DNA from: Rhodococcus sp. CH91
Lineage (GTDB): Bacteria; Actinomycetota; Actinomycetes; Mycobacteriales; Mycobacteriaceae
Direction: 5' to 3'
DNA: 64,000 nucleotides
Assembly: GCF_022554085.1 (NCBI RefSeq)
Contig: NZ_JAKFYR010000006.1
Span: 65,484-129,483, forward strand
The translations under genes were made by a program, and so were the position numbers. Positions 26,378-34,716 of this stretch are shown here, piece after piece (position 1 is the first letter of the stretch; each line of letters begins with the position of its first letter). The notes under the pieces are model-generated. The model saw nothing but the letters and a program-made list of their open reading frames with translations, was not told where the DNA came from and made no database searches.

Positions 26378-28030
26378 CTGAGCAAGATCACCATCGACCA
26401 CGAAGACGACGCGAGCGAGACGACCGTCTCCGCAACTCTCGATTCCACTTACGTCTCCCCCACCTTCGCCGAACTCGGCGTGCGCGACGAGATCGTCCGC
26501 GCCCTGTCCGAGGTGGGAATCGAACGCACTTTCGCAATCCAGGAGCTGACACTCCCCCTCGCCCTCGCGGGCGACGACCTCATCGGCCAGGCCCGCACGG
26601 GCATGGGCAAGACGTTCGGCTTCGGCGTCCCGCTCCTGCATCGCATCGCCACCGAGGGGTCGGGTACCACCACTCTCGACGGCACTCCGCGGGCGCTGGT
26701 CATCGTCCCCACCCGCGAGCTGTGCGTGCAGGTCACGCACGACCTCGAGAACGCGTCGAAATACCTGCCCGGAAGCGGCAAGAAGAACCTCGAGGTCCTC
26801 GCCATCTACGGCGGCCGGCCCTACGAGCAGCAGATCGATCAGCTGAAGAAGGGTGTCGACGTCGTCGTCGGAACCCCGGGACGCCTGCTCGACCTCGCGA
26901 ACCAGGGACATCTGATCCTCGGCAAGATCGGCGTGCTCGTGATGGACGAGGCCGACGAGATGCTCGACCTCGGCTTCCTGCCCGACATCGAACGCATCCT
27001 CACCATGGTCCCCGAGCGTCGCCAGACGATGCTGTTCTCGGCCACCATGCCCGGCCCGATCATCACTCTGGCGCGGACGTTTCTGAACCGCCCAACGCAC
27101 ATCCGTGCCGAGGAGGCCGAATCGTCGGCCGTCCACGAGCGCACCCAGCAGCACGTCTACCGCGCGCACGCGCTCGACAAGGCCGAACTCGTCGCCCGCG
27201 TGCTGCAGGCCGAGGGCCGGGGCGCGACCATGATCTTCACCCGCACCAAGCGCACCGCGCAGAAGGTCGCGGACGATCTCGTCGAGCGTGGCTTCGCCTG
27301 TGGAGCAGTGCACGGCGACCTGGGCCAGATCGCCCGGGAGAAGGCACTCGACCGGTTCCGCAACGGCAAGATCGATGTGCTCGTCGCCACCGACGTCGCC
27401 GCCCGCGGTATCGACATCGACGACGTGACGCACGTCATCAACTACCAGTGCCCCGAGGACGAGAAGACCTACGTGCACCGCATCGGCCGCACCGGTCGCG
27501 CGGGCCGCACCGGTATCGCGATCACCCTCGTGGACTGGGACGACGTGCCGCGCTGGCAGCTCATCGACAAAGCGCTCGATCTCGGTATGCCGGATCCCGT
27601 CGAGACCTACTCGAGCTCCCCGCACCTGTTCGAAGAGCTGAGCATCCCCACCGATGCCACGGGCCGCGTCCGCAAGGCCGCACCCGCTCCCGCCGAGGAC
27701 GGCGAGAAGCCCGAACGTCCGGCACGTGAAGCCGGGTCGCGGCCGAAGCGCAACCGGGTGCGCCGCCGTACCGTGCGTGGCAGGACGGTGGACGCCTCCG
27801 CGACCGACACGTCCGCCACCGAGGGTTCCGCGACCGACGGTAAGCCGGCTTCCGAGACGGCCGCCGCGCAGTCGGAGTCCCCGGACCGGAGCGAGAAGAC
27901 CGAAGGATCCGCTCCGGCGCGTCGTCGTCGGCGCCGCCGCCGCAACGGGTCGAGCGACGGCACGGCCGCGCACACGGATCAGTCCGACACGTCGAACGTG
28001 GAAACGGTCTCGACGTCACCTGCCCGGTAG
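26378..28030 (+). CDS. rhlE: DEAD-box RNA helicase RhlE-like
   Basis: A DEAD-box helicase with all motifs: the Q region PTFAELGV...AIQELTLPLAL, ARTGMGKT (Walker A), PTRELC, TPGR, DEAD (VMDEADEMLD), SAT (LFSATM), and HRIGRTGRAGR. A C-terminal basic tail with RRRRRRRR follows, likely for RNA binding. I place the start at CTG 26378 (MSKIT...), because AGGAAGG lies eight bases upstream and no plausible ATG or GTG is near: ATG 26318 and GTG 26348 lack a ribosome-binding site. It is the Rv3211 counterpart and acts in RNA remodelling or ribosome assembly. Confidence 0.92.
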   Translation: MSKITIDHEDDASETTVSATLDSTYVSPTFAELGVRDEIVRALSEVGIERTFAIQELTLPLALAGDDLIGQARTGMGKTFGFGVPLLHRIATEGSGTTTLDGTPRALVIVPTRELCVQVTHDLENASKYLPGSGKKNLEVLAIYGGRPYEQQIDQLKKGVDVVVGTPGRLLDLANQGHLILGKIGVLVMDEADEMLDLGFLPDIERILTMVPERRQTMLFSATMPGPIITLARTFLNRPTHIRAEEAESSAVHERTQQHVYRAHALDKAELVARVLQAEGRGATMIFTRTKRTAQKVADDLVERGFACGAVHGDLGQIAREKALDRFRNGKIDVLVATDVAARGIDIDDVTHVINYQCPEDEKTYVHRIGRTGRAGRTGIAITLVDWDDVPRWQLIDKALDLGMPDPVETYSSSPHLFEELSIPTDATGRVRKAAPAPAEDGEKPERPAREAGSRPKRNRVRRRTVRGRTVDASATDTSATEGSATDGKPASETAAAQSESPDRSEKTEGSAPARRRRRRRRNGSSDGTAAHTDQSDTSNVETVSTSPAR

Positions 28031-28034
28031 CTAC

Positions 28035-29246
28035 GTGCTCGCGCCCGAGCGACGCACCCGCACCGACCTTCTCGTCGCAGCCGCACTCGTCGTCACCGCT
28101 CTGGTGGCGGCGAGTGTCGTCTGGCTGCAGTCGGATGCCCGGGGCACCACGTCGACCACCTGGGACGGGCCCGTCCCACCCCCGGCGGCCCCGCAGTCGC
28201 TGCCACGCAGCCTCGCCGAGATATGGCGTGCTCCGAGCACCGCGACGACCGCACCCGTCACGGCCGGGGGCACGATCGCGACTGCCGACGGCGGTTCGGT
28301 GATCGGCCGGGACCCGTATTCGGGTGACGAGCGGTGGCGATACGAACGGGACCGCGAGTTGTGTACGGCCACCGAGGCGTGGGGCGACGTGATCTCCGTC
28401 TACCACGACCCGCGAGGATGCGGACAGATCACCGCGCTCGACGCCTCCACCGGCGCGCGCGGTGCCCAGCGCACCGGGGACATCGACGACCCCGTCCGGC
28501 TCGTCGACACCGGTTCCCATCTCATCGCGCTCGGTTCCACCCGGCTCGAGATGTGGCGTTCCGATCTCGTACGCACCGTCGAGTACGGACGGGTCGGCGC
28601 TCCCGTGAACCCGAACGCCCAGCCCCGGTCCGGATGCGAGCTGCTCTCGGCGGATTCCGGAGCCGAGGTACTCGCGGTGCTCGAGCAGTGCGCGAACGAG
28701 CCGTCCAACCGGCTCACCCTTCTCGATCCCACACCCGAGGACAGCCAGAAACCCGTGGAATACGCCTCCTCGGTGCTGCCCGACGCCGGGCGCGGGACCG
28801 ACTCGCGCATCGTCGCGGTGGTCGGCGACCACACTGCCGTCTACCTGCCGCCGGGTGGCGCCGCCGGTCCGCGCATCGAGGTGTTCGACGGCGACGGCAC
28901 CCTCGTCGACACTCATCCCCTGCCGCGACCCGCAGGAGCAGCGCAGGCCCCTGCCGTCGAACGCGGCGGAGTACTGGTGTGGTGGACGGGACGGGACACC
29001 GTCGCGCTGTCCACCACCGACTTCGCTCCCCGCTGGACTCTCGAGGGCACTCTCGGCAACGGTGACGTCATGGCCGGTTCCCTGTTGCTCCCCGTCGAGG
29101 ACGCCCTGGTGGGGGTCGACGCGGCGACCGGCGTACCCGGAGTGCGCATTGCCGTCGAGCGGGGCGAGGTCGAGTCGGTGAACGTCTCGGTGACCGGGGA
29201 CGTCGTCGTCGAGCAGCGCGGCGACGCACTCGTGGCGCTGCGTTGA
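28035..29246 (+). CDS. Membrane-anchored beta-propeller protein (Rv3212-like)
   Basis: A 403-residue protein with one membrane helix at about residues 11-31 and a large extracytoplasmic domain of PQQ-like repeats, each with a W/Y-rich strand and a GxxVAxD-type turn. It lacks recognisable catalytic residues. It directly follows rhlE (4 bases), as Rv3212 does. GTG 28035 is the start; there is no strong ribosome-binding site, so translational coupling to rhlE is likely. The end carries a 24-bp tandem duplication that includes the stop codon. Confidence 0.82.
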   Translation: MLAPERRTRTDLLVAAALVVTALVAASVVWLQSDARGTTSTTWDGPVPPPAAPQSLPRSLAEIWRAPSTATTAPVTAGGTIATADGGSVIGRDPYSGDERWRYERDRELCTATEAWGDVISVYHDPRGCGQITALDASTGARGAQRTGDIDDPVRLVDTGSHLIALGSTRLEMWRSDLVRTVEYGRVGAPVNPNAQPRSGCELLSADSGAEVLAVLEQCANEPSNRLTLLDPTPEDSQKPVEYASSVLPDAGRGTDSRIVAVVGDHTAVYLPPGGAAGPRIEVFDGDGTLVDTHPLPRPAGAAQAPAVERGGVLVWWTGRDTVALSTTDFAPRWTLEGTLGNGDVMAGSLLLPVEDALVGVDAATGVPGVRIAVERGEVESVNVSVTGDVVVEQRGDALVALR

Positions 29247-29284
29247 CGGGCGCTCCCAGCGCTGCGTTGACGGGCGCTCCCAGC
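29237..29284. repeat. 24-bp tandem duplication across a stop codon
   Basis: Two exact copies of a 24-bp unit (starting GCTGCGTTGACGGG) run from 29237 to 29260 and from 29261 to 29284, with a diverged third copy after them. The first copy spans the stop of the upstream gene, so the second repeats that stop in the same frame. Confidence 0.85.
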
Positions 29285-29328
29285 GCCGTGTCGACGGGCG
29301 AGTCCGGCAGAGGAGAAGGCGTACCGGT

Positions 29329-30129
29329 TCAGTCGGTGAGGGTGGTGTCCAGGACCTCGAGTCCGGCTTCGCCGGACCAGTACCGGAGGAGATTCCCGGC
29401 GAGCGTGCGGTAGGCCTCCGCCCCCTTGTTCCGGCGCCCGGCCAGCACTGTCGCCCCCGAGGCGGACGCTTCGGCGAAACGGACGGTCCGGGGAACGGGC
29501 GGAGCCAGCACCGGCAGGTCGTATCGGTCGGAGACATCCGCGAGCACGTCGCGGCTGTGCGTGGTCCGCGAGTCGTACAGGGTCGGCAACGCGCCGAGCA
29601 GCTCGAGATCCGGGTTCGTGATCTGCTTGACCTCGTTCACCGTCCGCAACAGTTGCCCCACCCCTCGGTGCGCGAGGGTCTCGCACTGCAGGGGCACCAG
29701 CACGGAGCGTGCCGCGGTCAGTCCGTTGAGGGTGAGGACCCCGAGCGAGGGCGGACAGTCGACGATGACGACGTCGTAATCGTCCTCGACGGTCGCGAGC
29801 GCCCGCTTCAGGGTGTACTCGCGCCCGGGCCTCATGAGGAGCATCGCTTCGGCGCCCGCGAGGTCGATGGTCGCCGGGAGCAACGACATCCCTTCCGCCG
29901 TGTCGAGCAGCACGTCCTTCGTCTCGACGTTCCCCACGAGCACGTCGTGCACGGACTGGTCGAGCTTGTCCGGATTGTGTCCGAGCGAGAAGGTCAGACA
30001 TCCCTGGGGGTCGAGGTCGACGACGAGCACCCGCCGGCCGAGGGCCGACAACGCCGCGCCCAACGACGCGACGGTGGTCGTCTTGGCGACGCCACCCTTC
30101 TGATTTGCCACCGCAAGTACCGTTGCCAC
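29329..30129 (-). CDS. ParA-family ATPase (Soj-like)
   Basis: A 266-residue ParA/MinD-type ATPase. The deviant Walker A is KGGVAKTT (residues 11-18), Walker A' DLDPQG, and Walker B VDCPPSLG. It is an orphan here, without a ParB gene or parS-like site, unlike the chromosomal parAB pair. Rv3213c is the counterpart. Likely roles are positioning of a cargo on the nucleoid or membrane, but the cargo is not identifiable. Confidence 0.9.
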   Translation of the reverse strand: MATVLAVANQKGGVAKTTTVASLGAALSALGRRVLVVDLDPQGCLTFSLGHNPDKLDQSVHDVLVGNVETKDVLLDTAEGMSLLPATIDLAGAEAMLLMRPGREYTLKRALATVEDDYDVVIVDCPPSLGVLTLNGLTAARSVLVPLQCETLAHRGVGQLLRTVNEVKQITNPDLELLGALPTLYDSRTTHSRDVLADVSDRYDLPVLAPPVPRTVRFAEASASGATVLAGRRNKGAEAYRTLAGNLLRYWSGEAGLEVLDTTLTD

Positions 30130-30203
30130 GGATCAGATCCTCGCGTACTCGACCGCCGAGTGCGAGACAAACCGCAATACGAGCCAGCAGGAGGAAGTCC
30201 GTC

Positions 30204-30707
30204 GTGATCCGCAGAGCCACACCGGAGGACGTCGAGGCCGTCACCGGCCTGATCTACGACCTCGCCGAATACGAGAAGGCCCGGCACGAGTGCACCGTGG
30301 TGCCCGAGCAGATCCACGACGCCCTCTTCGGGCCGGACCCCTCGGTCTACGCGCACGTCGCGGAGGACCGCACCGAGGCCGAGGCTCCGGGGAAGGTCGT
30401 CGGTGTCGCGCTGTGGTTCCGGAACTTCTCCACCTGGGACGGTGTGCACGGCATCTATCTCGAGGACCTGTTCGTCCGGCCGGAACATCGCGGGAAGGGA
30501 TACGGCCGTGCCCTGCTGGCGGCGCTGGCCGAGGAATGCGTGGAGCGTGGGTACACCCGCCTCAGTTGGTCCGTGCTGGACTGGAACGAACCGTCGATCG
30601 GGTTCTACCGCGCGCTCGGTGCCGTGCCCCAGGACGAGTGGACGACCTTCCGGCTCAGCGGTTCGGCGCTGCGTGCCCTCGGCAGCGGGAGCGCGGCCGC
30701 CGGCTGA
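30204..30707 (+). CDS. GNAT family N-acetyltransferase
   Basis: A 167-residue GNAT enzyme. The acetyl-CoA-binding motif is VRPEHRGKGYGRALLAAL (RxxGxG/A). GVALWFRNFSTWDGVHGIYLEDLFV and the ending region SWSVLDWNEPSIGFYRALG are typical of the polyamine-acetyltransferase-like subgroup. Start is GTG 30204, with AGGAGGAAG upstream. It matches Rv3216. The substrate is unassigned; it could be diamine/polyamine-like. Confidence 0.88.
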   Translation: MIRRATPEDVEAVTGLIYDLAEYEKARHECTVVPEQIHDALFGPDPSVYAHVAEDRTEAEAPGKVVGVALWFRNFSTWDGVHGIYLEDLFVRPEHRGKGYGRALLAALAEECVERGYTRLSWSVLDWNEPSIGFYRALGAVPQDEWTTFRLSGSALRALGSGSAAAG

Positions 30708-30719
30708 CGACCCGGCGGT

Positions 30720-31145
30720 TCACTCCTCCGGACTGTCGGGCGCGTACTCGTGCGCCAGCCACCTCGTCGTGGGCGGGCTGAACAACAGGACGAGGGTCGG
30801 TACGACCACGAGCGCCAGCAACGTGCCCGGGACGGGCTGATGGGAATCGGTCAGCAACGACCACACCACGGGCAGCAACAGCAATTGCGCCAGCACCGCG
30901 ACGGAACGTCCCCACCGCACGCCGCGCACGAGGGCGATCCCGGCGGCCAGAACGCCACCGAACAGGATCATCAGCCACAGTGCGAGGCCGTAACCGTTGC
31001 TCACCGTCTGATCGTGCTCGCCCGACAGTGCCCGGATCACCGAGTAGACCGCGAACGCCATCGCCACGACACCCTCGAGGACGACGAGCCAACCGGCGGC
31101 ACGCACGGTCGTCGGGACACTGCTGCGAGGTGTTTCGAGAGGCAC
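30720..31145 (-). CDS. Small four-helix membrane protein (Rv3217c-like)
   Basis: A 141-residue protein with four predicted membrane segments (around 15-36, 54-72, 81-98 and 104-121) and short polar ends. It is placed between the GNAT and diacylglycerol-kinase genes like Rv3217c. No catalytic motif is seen. It converges on the GNAT gene with 12 bases between stops. Confidence 0.8.
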   Translation of the reverse strand: MPLETPRSSVPTTVRAAGWLVVLEGVVAMAFAVYSVIRALSGEHDQTVSNGYGLALWLMILFGGVLAAGIALVRGVRWGRSVAVLAQLLLLPVVWSLLTDSHQPVPGTLLALVVVPTLVLLFSPPTTRWLAHEYAPDSPEE

Positions 31146-31192
31146 CCGTCCAGCGTAGTGGACCCGCGGGGCAGCACTTAGGCTGATGTTCC

Positions 31193-32143
31193 GTGCGCGC
31201 CCTGCTGATCGTGAACCCGAATGCGACGACGACCACTCCTGCCGGTCGCGACCGCCTCGCTCACGCCCTGAGAGGGCGGCTCGCGCTGACCGTCGCGCAC
31301 ACGACCCACCGGGGGCACGCCGCCGAACTCGCGCGGTCGGCGCACGCCGACGGGATGGATGTGATCGTCGCGCACGGCGGCGACGGCACCGTCAACGAGA
31401 TCGTCAACGGCCTGCTCGGACCGTCTCCGGACCGCTCGGCCGACCCCACGCTCCCGCGCCTTGCGGTGGTTCCCGGCGGTTCGGCCAATGTGTTCGCACG
31501 ATCATTGGGGCTGTCCGCCGATCCCCTCGAAGCCACACAGCAGGTACTCGAGTCGCTGCAGGACGGAACGATCGCACGCATCGGACTCGGCCACTGCGAC
31601 GGACGGTGGTTCACCTTCAATGCCGGTCTCGGCCTCGACGCCCAGGTGTGCGAGGCGATCGACCTCGCCCGCGCCGACGGGAAGAAGGTCACCACGGCGC
31701 GCTACGTACGACATGCGATCGGCCGGTTCTTCGCTTCCAAACGCGAGCAACCGGCTCTCACGCTCGAGATACCCGGTCTCGAGCCGATCACGGGTGTGCA
31801 CTACGCGTTCGTGTCGAACTCGAGTCCGTGGACCTATCTCGAAGCCCGGCCCGTGCACACGAATCCCGGCACCTCCTTCGAGACCGGGCTCGGCGTCTTC
31901 GCGATGACGACGACCCGGGTGTTCCCCAGCCTCCGCGTGGTGCGGCAGCTCCTCGCCGCGCACGGCGACCCGGCCTCCCCGCATCTCGTCCGCGCGGACG
32001 ACATCTCCCGAGTGGTCGCTCGATCGTCGCGGCCCATCGGTCTCCAGGTGGACGGTGACTATCTCGGGCTCCGCAGCGAGGTCGAGTTCGTGTCGGTACC
32101 CTCGATTCTCGATGTCGTCATACCTCGCGCCGGAGCCGTATAG
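31193..32143 (+). CDS. Diacylglycerol/lipid kinase family protein
   Basis: A 316-residue DAGK-catalytic-domain protein. GGDGTVNEI (62-70) is the ATP-binding glycine motif, and VVPGGSANVFARSLG and ITGVHYAFVSNSSPW are conserved. It phosphorylates diacylglycerol or a related lipid with ATP. It is the Rv3218 counterpart. Start is GTG 31193 (MRALLIVNPN), with no close alternative. Lipid substrate is not determined. Confidence 0.9.
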   Translation: MRALLIVNPNATTTTPAGRDRLAHALRGRLALTVAHTTHRGHAAELARSAHADGMDVIVAHGGDGTVNEIVNGLLGPSPDRSADPTLPRLAVVPGGSANVFARSLGLSADPLEATQQVLESLQDGTIARIGLGHCDGRWFTFNAGLGLDAQVCEAIDLARADGKKVTTARYVRHAIGRFFASKREQPALTLEIPGLEPITGVHYAFVSNSSPWTYLEARPVHTNPGTSFETGLGVFAMTTTRVFPSLRVVRQLLAAHGDPASPHLVRADDISRVVARSSRPIGLQVDGDYLGLRSEVEFVSVPSILDVVIPRAGAV

Positions 32144-32235
32144 CCTTCTCGGACCCGAAAGAGAAGCACGAATTCTGTGATTACGGTGACGTTCTCGCGG
32201 GAATCGGTGTACAAAGAGGGATTGGCGAACTCGTA

Positions 32236-32253
32236 GCTCACTCAATCGTGAGC
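32236..32253. promoter_or_regulatory. Inverted repeat upstream of whiB1
   Basis: Perfect 6-bp arms GCTCAC and GTGAGC are separated by TCAATC. It lies 150 bases before the whiB1 start in a 259-base region without genes. It could be a regulator site or a weak hairpin; no U-tract follows. Confidence 0.4.
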
Positions 32254-32295
32254 TTCCCCACGATCGTGGTCGATTCTATTGACTCCACGCGCGTT

Positions 32296-32311
32296 CGTGA
32301 AAGCATTCACA
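32296..32311. promoter_or_regulatory. CRP-like binding site upstream of whiB1
   Basis: CGTGA-AAGCAT-TCACA differs at one base from the CRP consensus TGTGA-N6-TCACA. The centre is about 99 bases before the whiB1 start codon. M. tuberculosis whiB1 is activated by cAMP-CRP through a comparable upstream site, so conservation of regulation is likely. Confidence 0.6.
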
Positions 32312-32402
32312 AGTAACCGCGCGGAAATACTCCGCGCCGCACGCGTGAACACGCAATGACCAATCAGCCGGTGCACACGCACCATCGAAGGAGAGTAGAA
32401 GC

Positions 32403-32657
32403 ATGGACTGGCGCCACAAGGCCATCTGCCGCGACGAGGATCCGGAACTGTTCTTCCCCGTGGGGAACAGCGGCCCGGCTCTCGCGCAGATCGCGGATGC
32501 CAAGCTCGTGTGCAACCGTTGCCCTGTCACCGCCGAATGCCTGTCCTGGGCACTCGAATCCGGCCAGGACGCCGGCGTCTGGGGCGGCATGAGCGAAGAC
32601 GAGCGTCGCGCCCTCAAGCGCCGCAACGCACGCACCCGGGCCCGCACGGCGGTCTGA
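32403..32657 (+). CDS. whiB1: WhiB1 iron-sulfur transcription factor
   Basis: An 84-residue WhiB protein with the [4Fe-4S]-ligating cysteines C9, C37, C40 and C46 (C-x2-C-x5-C), and the GVWGG turn at 58-62 followed by a basic C-terminal RRALKRRNARTRAR for DNA contact. WhiB1 is an NO-sensitive essential regulator that associates with the region 4 of the housekeeping sigma factor. AGGAGAG before ATG 32403 is the ribosome-binding site. Adjacent pdtaS is convergent. Confidence 0.96.
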   Translation: MDWRHKAICRDEDPELFFPVGNSGPALAQIADAKLVCNRCPVTAECLSWALESGQDAGVWGGMSEDERRALKRRNARTRARTAV

Positions 32658-32666
32658 GCACTCCGA

Positions 32667-32714
32667 AACGTTCGAAGGCCCGGTCCCCCGCGGGGGGCCG
32701 GGCCTTCGAACGTT
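32667..32714. terminator. Long bidirectional hairpin between whiB1 and pdtaS
   Basis: Near-perfect palindrome of 48 bases with arms starting AACGTTCGAAGGCCCGG, one G-U pair and a short CG-rich loop. It lies 9 bases after the whiB1 stop and 32 bases after the pdtaS stop, so it can end both transcripts. Confidence 0.8.
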
Positions 32715-32746
32715 CGGGCACCGCAGCGGAGGCCGCGGCACCTCGG

Positions 32747-34222
32747 TCAGGGCACCTGGACCTTCCCCAGCGGCAACTGCAGCCGCGCGTCGGTTCCGCC
32801 GCTCTCGTTGGCCGCGAGTTCCAACGTCCCGCCGAGTTCGGCGGCGACGAGCGTCCGGACGATCTGCAACCCCAGGCGGTTGGACGATTCGAGACTGAAC
32901 CCCTCGGGCAGTCCCTTCCCCTCGTCCCGCACCACGACATCGAGCATGCGCGCCGAACGCTGGGCGTTGACCGTGACGGTGCCGTTCACTCCGGGCTCGA
33001 AGGCGTGCTCGACGGCGTTCTGGACGAGCTCGGTCAGGACCATCACCAGCGGCGTCGCACGGTCGGCGGGAAACACCCCGAGATCACCCTCCCGGCGCAC
33101 CCGGATCTGGCTGCCCACCGTGGACACGTCCACCACGATCGGGATCAGCTGATCGAAGACACCGTCGAGATCGACCTCCTCGTCCACGGACATCGACAGC
33201 GCCTCGTGCACCAGGGCGATGGAGGTGACACGGCGCACCGCTTCACCGAGGGCCTGCTGGGCCTCCGTGTTCCCGGTCCGCCGGGCCTGCAGTCGCAGCA
33301 GCGCCGCGACCGTCTGCAGGTTGTTCTTGACCCGATGATGGATCTCCCGGATGGTCGCGTCCTTGCTGAGCAGCGCACGGTCGCGCCGCTTGACCTCCGT
33401 GACGTCGCGCACGATCACCGCGGCACCCTCGATCCGCCCGCCCGGATTCAGGACCAGGGCCCGGATCAGGACCGTCGCGCCGCGTGCCTCGACCTCCATC
33501 CGCTGTCCGAGACGTCCCTCGACGGCGCCGCGCAGGTAGTCGGTGACGTCGCGGCTCTCGAACGGATCGGTGACCAGCGCGCGGGTCGTCTCCACGAGAT
33601 CCTGCCCGATCAGATCGGAATTGAGACCCATGCGGTGGTAGGCCGACAGCGCGTTGGGGCTGGCGTAGACGACCCGGCCCTGACGATCGAGGCGGATGAA
33701 ACCGTCCCCTGCCCGCGGGCTCGACTTGGTGTCCGAGCGCGTTTCGGGCGTGGGGAAGGTGCCCTCGTTGATCATGCGGTAGAGATCGTCGGCACATTCG
33801 AGGTAGGCGGTTTCCAGAGCGCTCGCCGACCGGCGTGACACCCGCGCCGCGTCGCGGCTGAGCACTCCGACGACCCGGCCGCCCCAGCGGACCGGCACGG
33901 CCTGACGGGTGTTGATCCCGCCGCCGGCGGACGACTTGACCTCGACGATCTCCCCGGTCTCGAAAGCCTTTCGCACGTAAGGATGTTCGTCGTCGGAGAC
34001 GACCGTGCCGACAGCGTCCTCGGGGATGACGGTCGACGCGGTGGTGGGGCGGCACTGGGCGACACACACGATTCCGGACGGGGCGGCATCGACCCACAGG
34101 AGGACATCGGCGAACGAGAGATCGGCGAGCAACTGCCACTCGCCCACGACACGCTGGAGATGATCGACGGCTGCGCCCGGAAGATCCGTGTACGTCGCGA
34201 GCAACGAACTGAGTGTGGACAC
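32747..34222 (-). CDS. pdtaS: Sensor histidine kinase PdtaS-like
   Basis: A 491-residue cytoplasmic kinase with no membrane segment. Domain order: GAF-like (about 10-145), PAS (about 165-280), HisKA_2/HWE dimerisation domain with EIHHRVKNNLQTVAALLRLQ at about 290-312, and an HATPase domain ending at 490 (ELVQNAVEHAFEPG, DEGKGLP). PdtaS works with the RNA-binding antiterminator PdtaR, which is not in this window. GTG 34222 is my start; ATG 34231 would add three residues. The biotinyl protein gene precedes it by 34 bases and is probably co-transcribed. Counterpart: Rv3220c. Confidence 0.93.
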   Translation of the reverse strand: MSTLSSLLATYTDLPGAAVDHLQRVVGEWQLLADLSFADVLLWVDAAPSGIVCVAQCRPTTASTVIPEDAVGTVVSDDEHPYVRKAFETGEIVEVKSSAGGGINTRQAVPVRWGGRVVGVLSRDAARVSRRSASALETAYLECADDLYRMINEGTFPTPETRSDTKSSPRAGDGFIRLDRQGRVVYASPNALSAYHRMGLNSDLIGQDLVETTRALVTDPFESRDVTDYLRGAVEGRLGQRMEVEARGATVLIRALVLNPGGRIEGAAVIVRDVTEVKRRDRALLSKDATIREIHHRVKNNLQTVAALLRLQARRTGNTEAQQALGEAVRRVTSIALVHEALSMSVDEEVDLDGVFDQLIPIVVDVSTVGSQIRVRREGDLGVFPADRATPLVMVLTELVQNAVEHAFEPGVNGTVTVNAQRSARMLDVVVRDEGKGLPEGFSLESSNRLGLQIVRTLVAAELGGTLELAANESGGTDARLQLPLGKVQVP

Positions 34223-34256
34223 GGGAACCACTTTCCTGCTCAGAAGAGATCCGTCG

Positions 34257-34472
34257 TCAGGAGATCACGGCGATGAGATCGCCCTGCTGGATGACGTCGC
34301 CGACCTCGACACCGACCGATGTGACGGTGCCCGCGGACTCGGCGAGGACGGGGATCTCCATCTTCATGGACTCGAGGATCACCAGTGTGTCCCCTTCGGT
34401 CACCACGTCACCCTCTCGCACCACGACCTCGAACACGGTCGATACCATCTCGGCGCGTACGTCTTCCGCCAT
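34257..34472 (-). CDS. Biotin/lipoyl attachment domain protein
   Basis: A 71-residue stand-alone biotinyl/lipoyl domain. ESMKME carries the modified lysine K37, and the hairpin edges VREGDVV and VGDVIQQGD are typical. It is the counterpart of TB7.3 (Rv3221c). Stand-alone carriers of this type may serve acyl-CoA carboxylases, but no carboxylase lies here. It diverges from the bL37 gene, leaving 94 bases for both promoters. Confidence 0.92.
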   Translation of the reverse strand: MAEDVRAEMVSTVFEVVVREGDVVTEGDTLVILESMKMEIPVLAESAGTVTSVGVEVGDVIQQGDLIAVIS

Positions 34473-34566
34473 CGAACACCTCTTTCACGCTCCGGCGGTG
34501 GACCTGCCGACAGGACCACTCGACCGCACGTGAAACACTGTAATGAAAGAGAAAGGAGATCCCACC

Positions 34567-34641
34567 ATGGGTAAGCGAGGTCGCAAGAAGCGCAGCCGCA
34601 AGGGCAATGCCGCCAACCACGGCAAGCGTCCCAACGCTTGA
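34567..34641 (+). CDS. 50S ribosomal protein bL37
   Basis: A 24-residue, very basic protein (MGKRGRKKRSRK then GNAANHGKRPNA). The length and sequence match actinobacterial bL37, a small 50S subunit protein first seen in mycobacterial ribosome structures. AGGAGA lies upstream of ATG 34567, a TGTAAT -10-like hexamer is at 34539-34544, and a strong hairpin follows ten bases after the stop. Annotation pipelines often miss genes this short. Confidence 0.88.
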   Translation: MGKRGRKKRSRKGNAANHGKRPNA

Positions 34642-34650
34642 GTTGCAGAC

Positions 34651-34680
34651 GGGGCCGGAAAGTAGCAGCTTTCCGGCCCC
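34651..34680. terminator. Hairpin after the bL37 gene
   Basis: Perfect 12-bp arms GGGGCCGGAAAG and CTTTCCGGCCCC with the loop TAGCAG, nine bases after the bL37 stop. It also lies downstream of the convergent rshA and may serve both. Confidence 0.85.
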
Positions 34681-34716
34681 GGTCCGTTCCGGGCCACGCC
34701 CGGGACGATCCTCGTG

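Noticed and set aside
32177-32236. 19-codon frame upstream of whiB1
   Set aside because: No SD, weak composition and no known counterpart. It may be chance in the leader.
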